Positions 36,584 through 46,268 of a stretch of 61,058 bases of DNA are shown one piece after another. The number at the start of each line of letters is the position of its first letter. Within the stretch, counting starts at the first letter, position 1. The stretch lies in assembly GCA_030696045.1 (NCBI GenBank), contig JAUYNO010000072.1:1-61058 (forward strand), in the 5' to 3' direction. Source of the DNA: Stagnimonas sp. (GTDB lineage Bacteria; Pseudomonadota; Gammaproteobacteria; Nevskiales; Nevskiaceae). Position numbers and translations under genes: made by a program. The notes below the pieces were generated by a model, which was not told the DNA's origin, ran no database searches, and saw nothing but the letters and a program-made list of their open reading frames with translations.

Positions 36584-38422
36584 ATGCAGAAACAATCATC
36601 CCCGCGCGCGCCGCAAACGGCCTCGCTGCGGCTCGGCACCTTCGCGCTCGGCCTGCTCGCGGGCGGCCAGGCCTTTGCCCTCGACTACGAGTGGCAGGGT
36701 GTGCACGCCCAGCTCGACAGCAAGATCACCGCCTACAGCGTCTGGCGGGTCGAGAAGCGTGACCAGAACCTGATCGGCATCGCCAATGGTGGCAAGGCCT
36801 TCTCCACCAATGGCGACGACGGCAACCTGGCCTGGGACAACGGCGACGTGGTGTCCAGCGGCTTCAAGCTCACCTCCGACCTGTCGCTGACCTATGGTGA
36901 CTACGGACTGTTCACCCGTGGCAACTTCGGCTGGAACCCGACCCTGTCCAATGGCGACCTGTTCGATCCGGCCGACTACGACGACACGCTGACCACCCGT
37001 GGCTATACCCAGGCGGATCGCGAGCGCAAGGAAAGCGATGTTGCCGGCCACGTCGGCCACTACGCCGAACTGCTCGATCTCTACGCCTACACCACGCAGC
37101 AGGTCGGCGAGCGCTCGCTGACCGTGCGCGTCGGCCGCCAGACGGTGAACTGGGGCGAGAGCACCATCGTCCAGAACGGGCTGAACAGCCTGCTGGCGCT
37201 GGATGCCAACCGGGTCCGGGTGCCGGGCTTCGAGCTGGACGAGGTGATCACCCCGACCAACCAGATCTGGGCCTCGATGGGCCTGCTCGACAACGTCAAT
37301 CTGGAGGCCTTCTACCAGCTGCGCTGGGAGCGGACCGTCATCGACGCCTCCGGCACCTTCTGGTCGATCAATGATTTCGGCGGCATCGGCGGCAACGCCG
37401 CCAACCTTGGCTTCGGCCGCGCCGACGAGAACACCCTGCCGGGCACGCCCTGCAGCGCGCCGCCGGCCGCCGGCAACCAGTGCGTGCCGGTGGGTAGCTA
37501 TGTACCGCGCGCGGCCGACGTCACGCCGAAGAATAGCGGCCAGTACGGCGGCGCCCTGCGCTTCAACATTCCGGCGCTCAACGACATGGAGCTGGCTTTC
37601 TACGGCGCCAACTACCACTCGCGGCTGCCGGTGTACTCCGGCACCTCGCGCGCCGGTGCCGGCCTGACACCCGCCACCACCGCGAGCTATTTCGCCGAGT
37701 ACCCGAAGGACATCCAGATGTACGGCCTGTCCTTCAACACCACGATTCCCTGGGATCTGTCCCTGCAGGGCGAGTACAGCTACAAGCTCGGCCAGCCGCT
37801 GCAGATCGACGATGTCGAACTGCTTCTGGCCGGACTGGGCTCGCCCAGCCAGCTCAATCCGGTCCCCGGCGCCACCCTGGGCGGCCAGTACCTGCGCGGC
37901 TGGCGCCGCAAGGACGTGAGCCAGGTCGATATCGGTCTGACCCGTCTGTTCGGTCCCTCGACGTGGCTGCGCAACGACCAGACCATCGCCATCCTCGAAC
38001 TGGCGGCGACCCATGTGCACGATCTCGAAGGCCAGAGCGTGCTGCGCTACGAAGGTCCGGGCACCTATACGCCCGGCGACGCCGCTCTCGCCGCCAGCCA
38101 GGGCGTGCCGCAGCAGGTCAACGGCTATGCCACCGCCACTAGCTACGGCTACAAGCTGCTGGCGCGCTTCGATTACAACAATGCCATCGGCCCGATCGGC
38201 CTGAAGCCGACGCTGCGCTGGGACCACGACCTGCACGGCATCAGCCCGACGCCGATCACCAATTTCGTCGCTGGTCGGCGCCAGCTGACCGCCGGTCTGG
38301 GGTTCACGTATCTGGCCGGGCTTTCCGGTGAAATTGGCTACACACGCTACTTCGGTGCCGGCCAGCAGAATCTGCTCCGGGATCGCGACAACGTGGAGTT
38401 GGCGATCAAGTACGCCTTCTAG
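36584..38422 (+). CDS. DUF1302 family outer-membrane protein
   Basis: A 612-residue exported beta-rich protein with signal peptide ending LLAGGQAFA and a C-terminal Phe (NVELAIKYAF). Family markers are VRVGRQTVNWGES, GLNSLLALDANRVRVPG and the repeated aromatic strands. DUF1302 proteins often occur with DUF1329 in organisms that use steroids, alkanes or lipids; no DUF1329 is adjacent. GAGAGGAG precedes the ATG. It forms a pair with the VolA-like lipase, suggesting passage of released lipid products across the outer membrane. Confidence 0.88.
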   Translation: MQKQSSPRAPQTASLRLGTFALGLLAGGQAFALDYEWQGVHAQLDSKITAYSVWRVEKRDQNLIGIANGGKAFSTNGDDGNLAWDNGDVVSSGFKLTSDLSLTYGDYGLFTRGNFGWNPTLSNGDLFDPADYDDTLTTRGYTQADRERKESDVAGHVGHYAELLDLYAYTTQQVGERSLTVRVGRQTVNWGESTIVQNGLNSLLALDANRVRVPGFELDEVITPTNQIWASMGLLDNVNLEAFYQLRWERTVIDASGTFWSINDFGGIGGNAANLGFGRADENTLPGTPCSAPPAAGNQCVPVGSYVPRAADVTPKNSGQYGGALRFNIPALNDMELAFYGANYHSRLPVYSGTSRAGAGLTPATTASYFAEYPKDIQMYGLSFNTTIPWDLSLQGEYSYKLGQPLQIDDVELLLAGLGSPSQLNPVPGATLGGQYLRGWRRKDVSQVDIGLTRLFGPSTWLRNDQTIAILELAATHVHDLEGQSVLRYEGPGTYTPGDAALAASQGVPQQVNGYATATSYGYKLLARFDYNNAIGPIGLKPTLRWDHDLHGISPTPITNFVAGRRQLTAGLGFTYLAGLSGEIGYTRYFGAGQQNLLRDRDNVELAIKYAF

Positions 38423-38501
38423 TTCCAGCGAGGATCAGCACGCCGGTTTTTCAGCTCCAACGCTCACTCTTTCTTCCCTCCCCTTGAGTGTGAGCGAATT
38501 C

Positions 38502-38531
38502 GGCCAGGCCCAAAACGCCTGGCCTTTTTTT
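38502..38531 (+). terminator. Intrinsic terminator after the DUF1302 gene
   Basis: GGCCAGGC (38502-38509) pairs with GCCTGGCC (38517-38524) and is followed by seven T residues. A second stem (CGCTCAC near 38461 with GTGAGCG near 38490) lies just before it. It ends ten bases before the stop of the convergent YdcF-like gene. Confidence 0.92.
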
Positions 38532-38540
38532 GTCCGGCGC

Positions 38541-39257
38541 TCAGGCCGGCGGCAGTGGCGCGGACTCGGGCGCGGGCTCGGCGGCGGGTGGCTCGATGGG
38601 AAGAATCTCGGGAGCCCCCAGAAACTTGGGCCGGGTTTCCAGCAGGAAGATGTCGAGGATAGCCTGCACCCGCGCGAACACTTCGCGTGCGAACGGCTGG
38701 AACGCCGGCCCGGACTCGTCTCCGGGCGCGGCATAGGCCACCGGCTGCATGCGCAGCTTCTTGCCGATGAACACCGCCCGGTAGGCGTGGTATTCCTGAG
38801 TTATGACGGTGACGCGGTCGAGCCCGAACACCTGCTGCGCTCGCGCCAGGGAGTCAAAGGTGCGCAGACCGGCGAAGTCCATGCTGATCGCCGCCGCCGG
38901 CACGCCAGCGGCCGTCAGCGCCTGCCACATCTTGCGCGGTTCGTTGTAGCTGGCGTCGGGGTTCGCACCCGAGACCAACAGGTGCCGGACCTTGCCCAGC
39001 TGGTAGAGCTCCACTGCGGCGGCGATGCGCCCCTTGAAATGCGGGTTGGACTCGCCGCCCTGGGTGTAGGGGCTGGTGCCAAGCACCAGCCCCACCTCGT
39101 TACCCGGCAGCTGCGCCCAATTGCGGTAGACATAGGCCTCGCTGTTGTTGACCACCCACAGGTTGCCCAGCAGCACCAGCAGCGCGGCGAGCAGGCTCGC
39201 CGCCAGCAGCGCGCGCCAGCAGCCCCGGAGCGCGGCGCGCCAGGGCAGCGGTTTCAC
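38541..39257 (-). CDS. YdcF/SanA-like membrane protein (DUF218)
   Basis: A 238-residue protein with one N-terminal membrane anchor (LLAASLLAALLVLLGNLWVV) and a periplasmic DUF218 domain: VGLVLGTSPYTQGGESNPHFKGRI split over residues 55-78, LLVSGANPDASYNEPRKM, DFAGLRTFDSLARA and ITQEYHAYRA. This is the SanA subgroup, linked to envelope barrier function and vancomycin tolerance in enterics. The start is GTG at 39257, overlapping the MAPEG stop (GTGA). The C-terminus ends in a Pro/Ala/Glu tail. Confidence 0.87.
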   Translation of the reverse strand: MKPLPWRAALRGCWRALLAASLLAALLVLLGNLWVVNNSEAYVYRNWAQLPGNEVGLVLGTSPYTQGGESNPHFKGRIAAAVELYQLGKVRHLLVSGANPDASYNEPRKMWQALTAAGVPAAAISMDFAGLRTFDSLARAQQVFGLDRVTVITQEYHAYRAVFIGKKLRMQPVAYAAPGDESGPAFQPFAREVFARVQAILDIFLLETRPKFLGAPEILPIEPPAAEPAPESAPLPPA

Positions 39258-39658
39258 GCGAACAGCTTGACCAGCATCACGAAGAACAGGATCAGCTGCA
39301 CGCCCCAGAACGTCGCGCGCACCAGCACCTGCAACTGGTTGGTGCCGGAGAGGTGCACCAGCGACTGGCCGACGCGGGCATAGAGCACATAGGGGGCGAG
39401 CATGTTGATCGCCTCCATTTTTCCCAGCGCGAACGCGCTGAGCACGATCACCGCGAACAGCGGCAGGTTCTCCAGCGCATTGGCGTGGGCGTCCTCGACC
39501 CGCTTCATGAACACCGGGTCCTCGATGGTCTTGGCGCCCCGGCCCCAGCTGTTGATCGGCGTGCCGCCCAGCAGGCGAACGCCGCGATACGCGAAGACGA
39601 TACCCACCAGCAGCATGGTCCAGCCGGTGAAGCCCAGCAAGGCATGAATAGCACCCAT
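39254..39658 (-). CDS. MAPEG family membrane protein
   Basis: A 134-residue protein with four predicted membrane helices and the MAPEG-type sequence RVEDAHANALENLPLFAVIVL. A glutathione-dependent or unknown membrane role is usual for the family. It is the second MAPEG gene in the window, not closely similar to the one at 3.8-4.2 kb. Its stop overlaps the SanA-like start, and it follows the VWA gene by 36 bases on the same strand. Confidence 0.85.
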   Translation of the reverse strand: MGAIHALLGFTGWTMLLVGIVFAYRGVRLLGGTPINSWGRGAKTIEDPVFMKRVEDAHANALENLPLFAVIVLSAFALGKMEAINMLAPYVLYARVGQSLVHLSGTNQLQVLVRATFWGVQLILFFVMLVKLFA

Positions 39659-39694
39659 CGCAGCTCTCCTCTTTGAGTTTGTGGAGCGCCGAGT

Positions 39695-40876
39695 TTACTT
39701 GGTGGAAAGGCGCTTCATGGCTGACTCCAGGCCCTTCAACGTCATCCCGAACATGCGGTTTTCGCCCAGCAACTGGTTGATCATGTTGATCGAGCTGGTG
39801 TGGCCCCAGTATTCCTCGGGCGTCGGGTTGATCCAGATCGTGCGCGGGAACTGCTTGGTCAGGCGCTCGAACCAGATCGCGCCCGATTCCTCGTTCCAGT
39901 GCTCGACGCTGCCGCCGGATTGGCCGACCTCGTAGGGGCTCATGGTGGCATCGCCGACAAACACCAGCTTGGTGTCCGGCGTGTGCTTGCGGATGATGTC
40001 GTAGAGCGGGATGCGCTCGCTGTGGCGGCGCAGGTTGTCCTTCCAGACGCTCTCGTAGATGAAGTTGTGGAAGTAGTAGTGCTCGAAGTGCTTGAACTCG
40101 CCCTTGGCGGCCGAGAACAGCTCCTCGCAGACCTTCACATGCGGGTCCATGGAGCCGCCGATATCGAGGAACAGCAGCACCTTGACGGTGTTGCGCCGCT
40201 CCGGATGCATGTGCAGGTCCAGCCAGCCGGCATTCTTCGCCGTGCCCTCGATGGTGCCGTCGAGGTCGAGCACGTCGGGCGCGCCCTCGCGCGCGAATTT
40301 GCGCAGGCGGCGCAGGGCGATCTTGATGTTGCGGGTGCCAAGCTCGACGCTGTCGTCGAGATTCCGGAACTCGCGCTTTTCCCAGACCTTCACTGCGCTG
40401 CCGCCACCGCCCTTGCCGCCGATGCGGATGCCCTCGGGGTTGGCGCCGGAGTTGCCGAACGGCGAAGTGCCGCCGGTGCCCACCCACTTGCTGCCGCCGT
40501 GGTGGGCCTCCTTCTGCTCGTCGAGACGCTGTTTGAGCGTCTTCATCAGCTCGTCGAGCCCGCCCAGTTTCTGGATCGCGGCGCGCTCTTCCTCGCTGAG
40601 CGTGCGTTCGAACTGTTTCTTCAGCCAGTCCTCCGGCACGCTGCCGAAGAGTTCACCGGTGACGGTCTCGACGCCCTTGAAGTAGGCCGAGAAGGCGCGG
40701 TCGAAACGGTCGTAATAAGCCTCGTCCTTGACCAGGGTGGTGCGTGCCAGCAGGTAGAACTCGTCCAGCGAGAACATCGCCAGGTGGCGCGACATCGCCT
40801 CCAGCAGGGTCAGGAACTCGGATATCGAGGCCTTGACCCCGGCGGCACGCACGGCGGCGAAGAATGTGAATAGCAT
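39695..40876 (-). CDS. VWA domain protein (CoxE-like)
   Basis: A 393-residue cytoplasmic protein. The N-terminal half is helical (FAAVRAAGVKASISEFLTLL). The C-terminal von Willebrand A domain has the metal site in FLDIGGSMDPH and GDATMSPYE. Such proteins work with a MoxR AAA+ ATPase as a chaperone pair for protein or cofactor assembly. A MoxR gene of the matching type lies 900 bases upstream on the same strand, now separated by a foldback element and a plus-strand glycosylase gene. Client unknown. Confidence 0.88.
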   Translation of the reverse strand: MLFTFFAAVRAAGVKASISEFLTLLEAMSRHLAMFSLDEFYLLARTTLVKDEAYYDRFDRAFSAYFKGVETVTGELFGSVPEDWLKKQFERTLSEEERAAIQKLGGLDELMKTLKQRLDEQKEAHHGGSKWVGTGGTSPFGNSGANPEGIRIGGKGGGGSAVKVWEKREFRNLDDSVELGTRNIKIALRRLRKFAREGAPDVLDLDGTIEGTAKNAGWLDLHMHPERRNTVKVLLFLDIGGSMDPHVKVCEELFSAAKGEFKHFEHYYFHNFIYESVWKDNLRRHSERIPLYDIIRKHTPDTKLVFVGDATMSPYEVGQSGGSVEHWNEESGAIWFERLTKQFPRTIWINPTPEEYWGHTSSINMINQLLGENRMFGMTLKGLESAMKRLSTK

Positions 40877-40897
40877 GGGCGGAATTCTACGCCCGCC

Positions 40898-41063
40898 TTA
40901 GTGCTCCGCCCGCAACAGATCGTTAGCGTCTGGCGGCGCCTTTTGGCACTGCTCTTCGTTGCTCGTCATTCTATAGAGCCCGCTATAGTGCTTCCTCGCG
41001 CCTCGATCAGTGCCAAAAGTCACTCGCCATCCATCTAACGCTCCGTTACGGGCAGAGCACTAG
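40898..41063. mobile_element. 166-bp foldback (MITE-like) inverted-repeat element
   Basis: Two arms of about 79 bases (40898-40976 and 40983-41063) are imperfect reverse complements around a six-base centre AGCCCG flanked by CTATAG. The tips read TTAGTGCTC and GAGCACTAG; the matching internal blocks include TTTTGGCACT/AGTGCCAAAA and CGTTAG/CTAACG. Identity between arms is about three quarters by eye. It holds no gene. It looks like a non-autonomous transposable element or a large foldback RNA gene. Confidence 0.7.
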
Positions 41064-41066
41064 CCC

Positions 41067-41723
41067 TTGATCGCCCCCAAGACCCTGCGCGCCGCCGAGG
41101 CGCATCTGACCGCCGCCGACCCGGTGCTGGCGCGGCTGATCGCCCAGCACGGCCCCAGCACCCTGGGCCGCAAGGCGCGCGAGCCCTTTCATGTGCTGTG
41201 CACCTCGATCATCGGCCAGCAGCTGTCGACCAAGGCGGCCGATACGATCCAGGGTCGGGTGGCGACGCTGCTCGGCGCGCCCCACGATGCCTTCGCGCAC
41301 CAGCATTTCAGCCGCGTCGAACAGGAAGCGCTGCGCGCTTGCGGGCTCTCGAACGCCAAGGCCAAGTGGTTGCTGGAGCTAGCGACCCGCACGGCCGATG
41401 GCCGATTCAACACCGAGGCGCTGGCGCGGCTGGACAACGCCGCGCTGGCGAACGAACTCGATGCCCTACCTGGCATCGGCCCCTGGACCGCCGAGATGAT
41501 GCTGATCTTCGCCTTCGACCGGCTCGACGTGTTCTCGCTCGGCGATGTCGGCTTGCGCAACAGCATCAACGCGCTCTACTCAAAGCGCGGCCGCGACGGC
41601 AAGTTCAAGCCGCTCGACGACCGCAAGACCCTGAAGATCACCGCCGCCTGGGCGCCTTACCGCTCGGTGGCCTGCTGGTATCTGTGGCGGCAGCTGGACG
41701 GCGCGGTGGAGACCTGGGCCTGA
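41067..41723 (+). CDS. DNA-3-methyladenine glycosylase II-like (HhH-GPD)
   Basis: Base-excision repair enzyme that removes alkylated bases. The 218-residue protein has the helix-hairpin-helix LPGIGPWTAEMMLIFAF with the catalytic Asp in FSLGDVGLRNSI, and IIGQQLSTKAADTI earlier. The start is taken as TTG at 41067, because an in-frame stop occurs at 41061-41063, inside the tip of the foldback element; a GTG at 41124 is the next candidate. The element may have replaced the original upstream region. The gene is reversed relative to its neighbours. Confidence 0.88.
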   Translation: MIAPKTLRAAEAHLTAADPVLARLIAQHGPSTLGRKAREPFHVLCTSIIGQQLSTKAADTIQGRVATLLGAPHDAFAHQHFSRVEQEALRACGLSNAKAKWLLELATRTADGRFNTEALARLDNAALANELDALPGIGPWTAEMMLIFAFDRLDVFSLGDVGLRNSINALYSKRGRDGKFKPLDDRKTLKITAAWAPYRSVACWYLWRQLDGAVETWA

Positions 41724-41750
41724 GGCGCGGCCTCACCCGTTGCGGCGGGC

Positions 41751-41817
41751 CATGAAGGCCACGCGCTCGCCGGGCATCACTGGCTTGAGCGTCTGGCCAT
41801 AAAGGCCACACGCTCAA
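41751..41817. repeat. 47-base duplication and quasi-palindrome at the moxR 3' end
   Basis: CATGAAGGCCACGCGCTC (from 41751) and CATAAAGGCCACACGCTC (from 41798) are imperfect copies 47 bases apart. The second is also one arm of an almost perfect hairpin: TTGAGCGTCTGGCC (41785-41798) pairs with GGCCACACGCTCAA (41804-41817), 13 of 14. The copy beyond the present stop still encodes ERVAFMARRNG in another frame, so it looks like the former gene end. Confidence 0.75.
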
Positions 41818-42622
41818 ACAGGTGCACGTCGGCCTCGTTTTTCAGCAGCGCGCCGTAGAGCGGCGGCAGGGTCTTCTTGCTGGCGGTTTCGCGCAGAGCA
41901 TCGGTGGGGATGTCCTCCGCCACCAGGAGCTTCAGCCAGTCCAGCAGCTCCGAGGTCGAGGGCTTCTTCTTGAGGCCGGGAATCTCGCGCAGGCCGAAGA
42001 ACACCGCCAGCGCGTCGTTGATCAGGTTCTTCTTCAAGCCCGGGAAGTGCACGTCGACGATCCGGGTCATGGTCTCGGCGTCGGGGAAGCGGATGTAGTG
42101 GAAGAAGCAACGGCGCAGGAAGGCGTCCGGCAGCTCCTTCTCGTTGTTGGAGGTGATCAGGATGATCGGCCGCAGCTTGGCCTTGACCGTCTGCCGCGTT
42201 TCGTGGACGTAGAACTCCATCTGGTCCAGCTCGCGCAGCAGGTCGTTGGGGAATTCGATGTCGGCCTTGTCGATCTCGTCGATCAGCAGCACCGGCCGCT
42301 GCTCGCTCTCGAAGCATTCCCAGAGCTTGCCCTTGACGATGTAGTTGGCGATTTTCTGCGCCTTGGCCTCGCCCAGCTGCGCATCGCGCAGGCGCGCCAC
42401 CGCGTCGTACTCGTAGAGGCCGTGCTGCGCCTTGGTGGTGGACTTGATGCCCCATTCCAGGAAGGGCGCGCCCAGTGCAGTGGCGATCTCGCGCGCCAGC
42501 TGGGTCTTGCCGGTGCCCGGCTCGCCCTTGACCAGCAGGGGCCGCTGCAGGGTGACGGCAGCATTGACCGCCATCATCAGATCGGCGGTGGCGACGTAGT
42601 TCTCGGAGCCGGTAAAGCGCAC
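41777..42622 (-). CDS. MoxR-type AAA+ ATPase
   Basis: A 281-residue chaperone ATPase with Walker A GEPGTGKTQLA near 38-48, Walker B VLLIDEIDKAD and sensor 1 ILITSNNEKELPDAFLRRC. The start is GTG at 42622. It is the likely partner of the VWA protein to its left. The last residues (ERVAFMARRSSQ) come from a duplicated and inverted end; the family consensus end is probably the copy lying past the stop. The core is intact, so activity should be retained. Confidence 0.92.
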   Translation of the reverse strand: MRFTGSENYVATADLMMAVNAAVTLQRPLLVKGEPGTGKTQLAREIATALGAPFLEWGIKSTTKAQHGLYEYDAVARLRDAQLGEAKAQKIANYIVKGKLWECFESEQRPVLLIDEIDKADIEFPNDLLRELDQMEFYVHETRQTVKAKLRPIILITSNNEKELPDAFLRRCFFHYIRFPDAETMTRIVDVHFPGLKKNLINDALAVFFGLREIPGLKKKPSTSELLDWLKLLVAEDIPTDALRETASKKTLPPLYGALLKNEADVHLFERVAFMARRSSQ

Positions 42623-42729
42623 GGGCGGGTCTCGATGGCGGCGGGTGATGAGCAGAGTCTAGCGCAGGCGTCGCGGCGGCCGGGCCGGCGGTGCTATCGT
42701 TCGCGAGTCATCCCGGAGGAAAACCATCC

Positions 42730-43086
42730 ATGAAAAAGCTGTACGCCCTCGGCCTGTTGCTGTGCTCCGCTGCCGCCACTGCCCAGGCCCCCGCGCCGGT
42801 CGCCGCACCGGCCACCACGGTAGCGCCGGCCAGCTGCACCAAGCCGGTCCTGTCGCCCCCCACCAAGGCCATGAGCAAGAAGGAATCGGACAAGCTCAAC
42901 GTCGACAACAAGGCCTACCAGGACTGCGTGAAAGCCTATGTGACCGCCCGCAAGGCCGTGGTCGATGAGCACAACGCGGTCGCCAAGGCCCATGCCGACG
43001 CCGCCGTGGCGGCGCAGACCGACTTCAATGCCTACGTCACCGAGCTGAACGCCAATCTCGCCGAGCGCGAGAAAGCCTCGCAGTAG
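42730..43086 (+). CDS. Periplasmic protein of unknown function
   Basis: A 118-residue exported protein with a clear signal peptide (MKKLYALGLLLCSAAATAQA) and an Ala/Pro spacer. The mature part is helical with two Cys (ASCTKP and YQDCVKAY) that could form a disulfide and a long charged helix (VTARKAVVDEHNAVAKAHAD). GGAGG precedes the ATG. It is a single gene, closed by a terminator shared with pgk. I do not recognise a characterised family. Confidence 0.78.
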   Translation: MKKLYALGLLLCSAAATAQAPAPVAAPATTVAPASCTKPVLSPPTKAMSKKESDKLNVDNKAYQDCVKAYVTARKAVVDEHNAVAKAHADAAVAAQTDFNAYVTELNANLAEREKASQ

Positions 43087-43094
43087 GCCGACGC

Positions 43095-43135
43095 AAAAAA
43101 GGCCGGATCGCGCTCTGCGATCCGGCCTTTCTTTT
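43095..43135. terminator. Bidirectional terminator between convergent genes
   Basis: GGCCGGATCGC (43101-43111) pairs with GCGATCCGGCC (43117-43127). TTTCTTTT follows on the plus strand, and AAAAAA at 43095-43100 gives a U-run for the minus-strand pgk transcript. Confidence 0.93.
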
Positions 43136-43144
43136 GGGTGTCGC

Positions 43145-44323
43145 CTAGCCCTTGGCGCGCGCTTCCAGCATCGCCACCGCCGGCAGCTTCTTGCCTTCGA
43201 GGAACTCCAGGAAGGCGCCGCCGCCGGTGGAGACATAGCTGAGCTGGTCGTAGACCCCGAACTTGTCCATCGCCGCCAGGGTGTCGCCGCCGCCGGCCAG
43301 GGAGAAAGCAGAGGATTCGGCGATGGCCTTGGCAAGCGTCCGGGTGCCGGCGGCGAAACTGTCGAACTCGAACACACCGACCGGGCCGTTCCAGACGATG
43401 GTGCCGCAGGCCTTGAGCTTCTCCGCCAGCATCGCCGCCGTCTTGGGGCCGATGTCGAGAATGAGCTCGTCGGACTCGACCTCGTCCACCAAGCGGGTGT
43501 GCGCGTGGGCCTCGGCGGAAAACTCCGTCGCGGTGACGACGTCAATCGGCAGCGGAATGTCGCCGCCCCGGGCGCGAATCTTCGCGAGGATGGATTTCGC
43601 CACATCGACCATATCCTTCTCGTACAGCGACTTGCCGACCGGCTTGCCAATCGCGGCGAGGAAGGTGTTGGCGATGCCGCCGCCGACGATCAGCTGATCG
43701 GCGACATCGGCGAGGCTGTTGAGCAGGTCCAGCTTGGTCGAGACCTTGCTGCCGCCGACGATCACCGCCAGCGGGCGCTTGGGCGTGGCCAGCGCGGCGC
43801 CCAGCGCGTCCAGCTCCGCCGCCAGCAGCGGGCCGGCGCAGGCCACCGGCGCGAACTTGCCAACGCCATGGGTCGAGCACTCGGCGCGGTGTGCGGTGCC
43901 GAAGGCATCCATGACATAGATGTCGCAGAGCGCCGCCATCTTCTTTGACAGCGCCTCGTCGTCTTCCTTCTCGCCCTTGAGGAAGCGGGTGTTCTCGCCC
44001 AGCACGATCTGGCCCGGCTCCAGCGCCACGCCGTCGATCCAGTTGGTGACGATGGGCACGCTGCGGCCCAGGTGCTCGGACAGCCAGCCGGCGACCGGGG
44101 TCAGCGAGCTGTCCGGATCGAACTTGCCGGCCTTGGGCCGACCCAGATGGCTGATGACGATCACCGAGGCTCCGCGTTCCAGCGCGAGCTTCAGGGTCGG
44201 CAGCGAGGCGCGCAGGCGGGCGTCCGAGCTGATCCTGCCGTTGGCGATCGGCACGTTGAGGTCCTGGCGGATCAGCAGGCGCTTGCCGGCGAGATCGAGG
44301 TCGGTCATGCGGAGGACGGTCAT
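43145..44323 (-). CDS. pgk: Phosphoglycerate kinase
   Basis: ATP-forming step of lower glycolysis. The 392-residue protein has [24 protein letters not shown], the nucleotide site [19 protein letters not shown] and [15 protein letters not shown] precedes the ATG at 44323. It follows gapA with a hairpin between, so it is probably expressed both from gapA read-through and at a lower level. Confidence 0.97.
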   Translation of the reverse strand: MTVLRMTDLDLAGKRLLIRQDLNVPIANGRISSDARLRASLPTLKLALERGASVIVISHLGRPKAGKFDPDSSLTPVAGWLSEHLGRSVPIVTNWIDGVALEPGQIVLGENTRFLKGEKEDDEALSKKMAALCDIYVMDAFGTAHRAECSTHGVGKFAPVACAGPLLAAELDALGAALATPKRPLAVIVGGSKVSTKLDLLNSLADVADQLIVGGGIANTFLAAIGKPVGKSLYEKDMVDVAKSILAKIRARGGDIPLPIDVVTATEFSAEAHAHTRLVDEVESDELILDIGPKTAAMLAEKLKACGTIVWNGPVGVFEFDSFAAGTRTLAKAIAESSAFSLAGGGDTLAAMDKFGVYDQLSYVSTGGGAFLEFLEGKKLPAVAMLEARAKG

Positions 44324-44354
44324 GGCTTCAGTTTCCTTGCGAGTTCCAGAACGT

Positions 44355-44382
44355 GAAAAGCCCCGAGCAACCGGGGCTTTTC
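44355..44382. terminator. Hairpin between gapA and pgk
   Basis: GAAAAGCCCCG (44355-44365) pairs with CGGGGCTTTTC (44372-44382). On the minus strand the stem ends in CTTTTC, a partial U-run, so it should lower transcription from gapA into pgk or stabilise the gapA message end. Confidence 0.75.
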
Positions 44383-44398
44383 GAATTGTCGGCAGCGA

Positions 44399-45531
<1,133 letters not shown>

Positions 45532-45551
45532 TCACGCTGCGATTTCAGCGA

Positions 45552-46238
45552 CTACCACTCTTCATCCAGCTTGAAGCTGACCGGCAGCACGACCGAGAAG
45601 TACGCGGAGCCAGGCTGCTCGTTGGCCGCGACCGGCGGGAAGCGGCCGGTACGGCTGACGGCGTCCAGACAGGCGCGGTCCAAGGACGAGAACCCCGTCT
45701 TCCGGACCAGCGCCGAGGCACTGATGGTGCCGGTGCGATCAAACGTGATCTGCACCTGGCACTCACCTTCCTGCCCATCCTGCGCTGCCTTCGGCGGATA
45801 ACTGACGTTCTTCGACAGCAAGGCGTGAATCCGCGCGTAGTACTCGGCGCTCACCGAATTGGCGACCGTCGGTGCCGCCGGCGGCGCGGGCGGTGCCGGT
45901 GGCGCAGGCACGGCCGACACCACGGGCTCGTTCGGCGTCACCGGCGCCTCGACCGCGATCTCGGGCGCGGGCGGCGGCGGGGTGTTCGGCATCGGCGGCG
46001 GCGGGGTTGGCGGCGGCGGCGGTGGCGGCTTCGGCGGTGGCGGCGGTGGCGGCGGTGGCGGCGGCGGTGGCGGCAGCTGGATGGCCACTGGGATCTTGCG
46101 CGGCTTCTTGTCCTCGAACACGCCGTGGCTGACCATGCCCTTGATCAGCACCACGGCGATCAGGATGTGGACAACCACGGTCGCGCCGATGCCGAAGCTC
46201 AGCGACTGCTTGCTCAGATAAGGTCGTTTCTGGCTCAT
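45552..46238 (-). CDS. tonB: TonB energy-transducing protein
   Basis: Couples the proton-motive force of ExbB-ExbD to outer-membrane receptors. The 228-residue protein has an N-terminal anchor (IGATVVVHILIAVVLIKGMV, residues 17-36), a Pro-rich periplasmic spacer and a C-terminal TonB domain (YPPKAAQDGQEGECQVQITF). The spacer contains 14 consecutive Pro (56-69), then 7 more after one Lys, unusually long. A Cys pair (GECQV and DRACLDAV) may form a disulfide. It follows exbD by 30 bases. Confidence 0.93.
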   Translation of the reverse strand: MSQKRPYLSKQSLSFGIGATVVVHILIAVVLIKGMVSHGVFEDKKPRKIPVAIQLPPPPPPPPPPPPPPKPPPPPPPTPPPPMPNTPPPPAPEIAVEAPVTPNEPVVSAVPAPPAPPAPPAAPTVANSVSAEYYARIHALLSKNVSYPPKAAQDGQEGECQVQITFDRTGTISASALVRKTGFSSLDRACLDAVSRTGRFPPVAANEQPGSAYFSVVLPVSFKLDEEW

Positions 46239-46268
46239 GGAATCTACCTGGTGGGGTGCCTTAGCACC

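Noticed and set aside
34187..36595. An 802-codon minus-strand frame opposite the VolA-like lipase
   Set aside because: It mirrors the lipase in another frame, is rich in Arg/Gly/Val/His with no domain, and its ribosome site is absent.
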